NCBI GenBank assembly: GCA_964640795.1
Contig: CAZXIN010000023.1
Location: 19,057-83,056 of the forward strand
DNA: 64,000 nucleotides
Reading direction: 5' to 3'
Origin: M269 sp964640795
Lineage (GTDB): Bacteria > Pseudomonadota > Gammaproteobacteria > Enterobacterales > Alteromonadaceae
Below, piece by piece: positions 62,180 to 64,000 of this stretch. The notes below the pieces were generated by a model, which searched no databases, was not told the origin of the DNA, and saw nothing but the letters and a program-made list of their open reading frames with translations. The position numbers and the translations under genes are program-made. Position 1 is the first letter of the stretch. The number at the start of each line of letters is the position of its first letter.

Positions 62180-63976
62180 TTATTTTCCTACTTTCAAGAC
62201 TGCAAGGAAGGCGTCTTGCGGCAATTCCACATTCCCTACGCTCTTCATACGTTTTTTACCTTCCTTTTGCTTTTGCAAAAGTTTCTTCTTACGACTAACG
62301 TCACCGCCATAACATTTGGCAATAACGTTTTTACGGAGTTGTTTAATCGTACTACGCGCAATAATATGATTGCCAATAGCTGCTTGAATAGCAATATCAA
62401 ACATCTGTCTAGGGATAAGCTCACGCAACTTATCAACCAATTCCCGGCCTCGGTATTGAGCATTGTCTTTATGTGTTATCACAGCAAGTGCATCAACACG
62501 CTCAGTATTGACAAGGATATCTAATCGAACCATGTCAGCCACTTGGAAACGCTTAAAGTTATAATCCAAAGAAGCAAAACCGCGACTCGTTGACTTCAAC
62601 CTGTCAAAGAAGTCCATCACAACTTCTGCCATAGGCAGGTCGTACGTAACAGCCACTTGTTTACCATGATAGGTCATATTAGTTTGTACGCCACGTTTAT
62701 CGATACACAAAGTAATAACATTACCCAAAAACTCTTGCGGCACCAAAATATGAGCTTCAACAATAGGCTCGCGAATCTCTTCTATTTTATTAACAGGCGG
62801 CAAGTTTGAAGGGTTGTCGACAGTCAACACATCACCATCGGTTGTTTTTACTTGATACACCACTGTAGGCGCCGTAGTAATCAAGTCTAAATCATACTCA
62901 CGCTCCAAACGCTCTTGTATGATTTCCATATGCAACATGCCTAAGAAACCAATACGGAACCCAAATCCAAGCGCACTAGAACTTTCAGGCTCGAAGAACA
63001 AAGAAGCATCATTGAGACTTAACTTAGCCAACGCATCTCGGAAATCTTCATAGTCATCAGAACTAATAGGGAAAAGCCCGGCATAGACTTGTGGCTTCAC
63101 CTTTTTAAACCCTGGCAATACTTCTGTTGCGGGATTCTTCGACAGAGTAATAGTGTCCCCTACAGGAGCCCCTTGAATATCTTTAATACCTGCGATAATA
63201 AAGCCTACTTCACCCGATTTAAGTGCTTCTACCTTTGTTGCTTTAGGCGTAAAAATACCGACTTGATCAACCTGATGTACTTGACCATTAGACATCATCT
63301 GAATTTTGTCACCAGCTTTCAGCTGCCCATCTTTCACTCTTACCAAAGAGATAACACCTTGATAATTGTCAAACCATGAGTCGACAATCAACGCTTTTAG
63401 AGGCGCGTCTAACACGCCTTCTGGCGGTGGGATTTGGTTAACGATAACTTCCAAAACATCTTGAATACCGATACCTGTTTTAGCAGAACAACGAACCGCA
63501 TCAATTGCGTCAATGCCAACAATGTCTTCTATCTCTTCTGCTACACGGTCAGGTTCAGCTTGTGGTAAGTCAATCTTATTCAGTATGGGTACAACTTCTA
63601 AATCCATCTCTATCGCTGTATAACAGTTAGCTAATGTCTGCGCTTCGACCCCCTGCCCTGCATCAACGACCAATAACGCCCCTTCGCAAGCAGCTAAAGA
63701 ACGCGATACCTCATAACTAAAATCGACATGTCCTGGCGTATCGATAAAATTCAACTGATAGGTTTCGCCATCTTTTGCCGTGTAATTAAGTGTGACACTT
63801 TGTGCTTTGATGGTAATACCACGTTCTCTTTCGAGATCCATAGAGTCTAAAACCTGAGCAGCCATTTCACGCGCAGTTAACCCCCCACAGTCCTGAATGA
63901 GGCGGTCAGACAAGGTTGATTTGCCATGGTCAATATGTGCAATAATTGAAAAATTACGTATGTGCTTATGCTGCAT
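62180..63976 (-). CDS. lepA: Elongation factor 4 (LepA)
   Basis: A 598-aa translational GTPase that acts on the ribosome. The P-loop is AHIDHGKST (residues 13-21), with DTPGHVDF, NKIDLP and SAKTG, and the LepA-specific C-terminal part (KKKLLQKQKEGKKRMKSVGN, near the end). Length is standard. It heads the lepA-lepB-rnc-era-pdxH-tatD cluster; its promoter lies outside the window. Confidence 0.98.
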   Translation of the reverse strand: MQHKHIRNFSIIAHIDHGKSTLSDRLIQDCGGLTAREMAAQVLDSMDLERERGITIKAQSVTLNYTAKDGETYQLNFIDTPGHVDFSYEVSRSLAACEGALLVVDAGQGVEAQTLANCYTAIEMDLEVVPILNKIDLPQAEPDRVAEEIEDIVGIDAIDAVRCSAKTGIGIQDVLEVIVNQIPPPEGVLDAPLKALIVDSWFDNYQGVISLVRVKDGQLKAGDKIQMMSNGQVHQVDQVGIFTPKATKVEALKSGEVGFIIAGIKDIQGAPVGDTITLSKNPATEVLPGFKKVKPQVYAGLFPISSDDYEDFRDALAKLSLNDASLFFEPESSSALGFGFRIGFLGMLHMEIIQERLEREYDLDLITTAPTVVYQVKTTDGDVLTVDNPSNLPPVNKIEEIREPIVEAHILVPQEFLGNVITLCIDKRGVQTNMTYHGKQVAVTYDLPMAEVVMDFFDRLKSTSRGFASLDYNFKRFQVADMVRLDILVNTERVDALAVITHKDNAQYRGRELVDKLRELIPRQMFDIAIQAAIGNHIIARSTIKQLRKNVIAKCYGGDVSRKKKLLQKQKEGKKRMKSVGNVELPQDAFLAVLKVGK

Positions 63977-64000
63977 AGTTCGTTCTGATATCTACTTCTG

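Overview
The window is chromosomal DNA of a flagellated, probably marine gammaproteobacterium. The evidence is conserved gene order (lepA-lepB-rnc-era-pdxH; nrdR-ribD-ribE-ribBX-ribH-nusB-thiL-pgpA; xseB-ispA-dxs next to pomAB; radA-PilZ protein-serB with ytjB; prmB-aroC next to smrB), a sodium-type stator pair (PomA/PomB), EpmC for EF-P modification, a GlyGly-CTERM protease and a moderately low GC content. A Kangiella/Aliikangiella- or Alteromonas/Vibrio-like lineage fits, but I cannot fix the genus. No rRNA, tRNA, CRISPR array, transposase or complete prophage was seen.

Layout. 0-1.4 kb: an S24-type repressor with palindromes upstream and a small divergent gene. 1.4-3.4 kb: yfcL, an ATP-NAD kinase family gene and epmC. 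3.5-13.8 kb: an accessory stretch with a DUF4397 lipoprotein, a TPR protein with an apparently inactive receiver domain, a soluble GAF chemoreceptor, a FFLEELY protein and thioesterase, a DUF1223 protein, a membrane-anchored retropepsin-like protease, and small membrane and acetyltransferase genes. 13.8-17.6 kb: MFS transporter, aroC, prmB and divergent smrB. 17.7-24.3 kb: envelope lipoproteins, gshA and an M16 protease. 24.5-34 kb: Hpt protein, RluA-type synthase, PanE-like reductase, pomAB, xseB-ispA-dxs and a metzincin with Calx-beta repeats. 34-42.6 kb: the riboflavin/NusB operon, nrdR, glyA and an oxidoreductase. 42.6-49 kb: an intergenic region with a candidate 42-codon gene, ettA, and an esterase/LytS-like kinase/LytTR regulator operon. 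49-58 kb: SMP-30-like protein, radA, a two-PilZ protein behind a FliA-like promoter, serB, then a block (GNAT remnant, metallo-beta-lactamase-fold protein, DapF homologue lacking both catalytic cysteines) lying in the serB/ytjB gap. 58-64 kb: tatD-type nuclease, pdxH, era, rnc, lepB, lepA.

How the genes work together. The rib genes make riboflavin, with nrdR, nusB, thiL and pgpA carried in the same operon. ispA and dxs supply isoprenoid precursors. The lep-rnc-era cluster handles protein export, RNA processing and ribosome assembly. Motility and signalling genes (pomAB, soluble chemoreceptor, PilZ protein, Hpt protein, LytTR pair) are scattered rather than clustered. Most of the window is ordinary housekeeping. 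The least ordinary items are the Ser/Ser DapF-like protein, the receiver lacking its phospho-acceptor aspartate, the small gene and possible leader upstream of ettA, the FliA-like promoter before the PilZ gene, and the internally deleted GNAT remnant. I did not find a clear multi-gene undescribed system.
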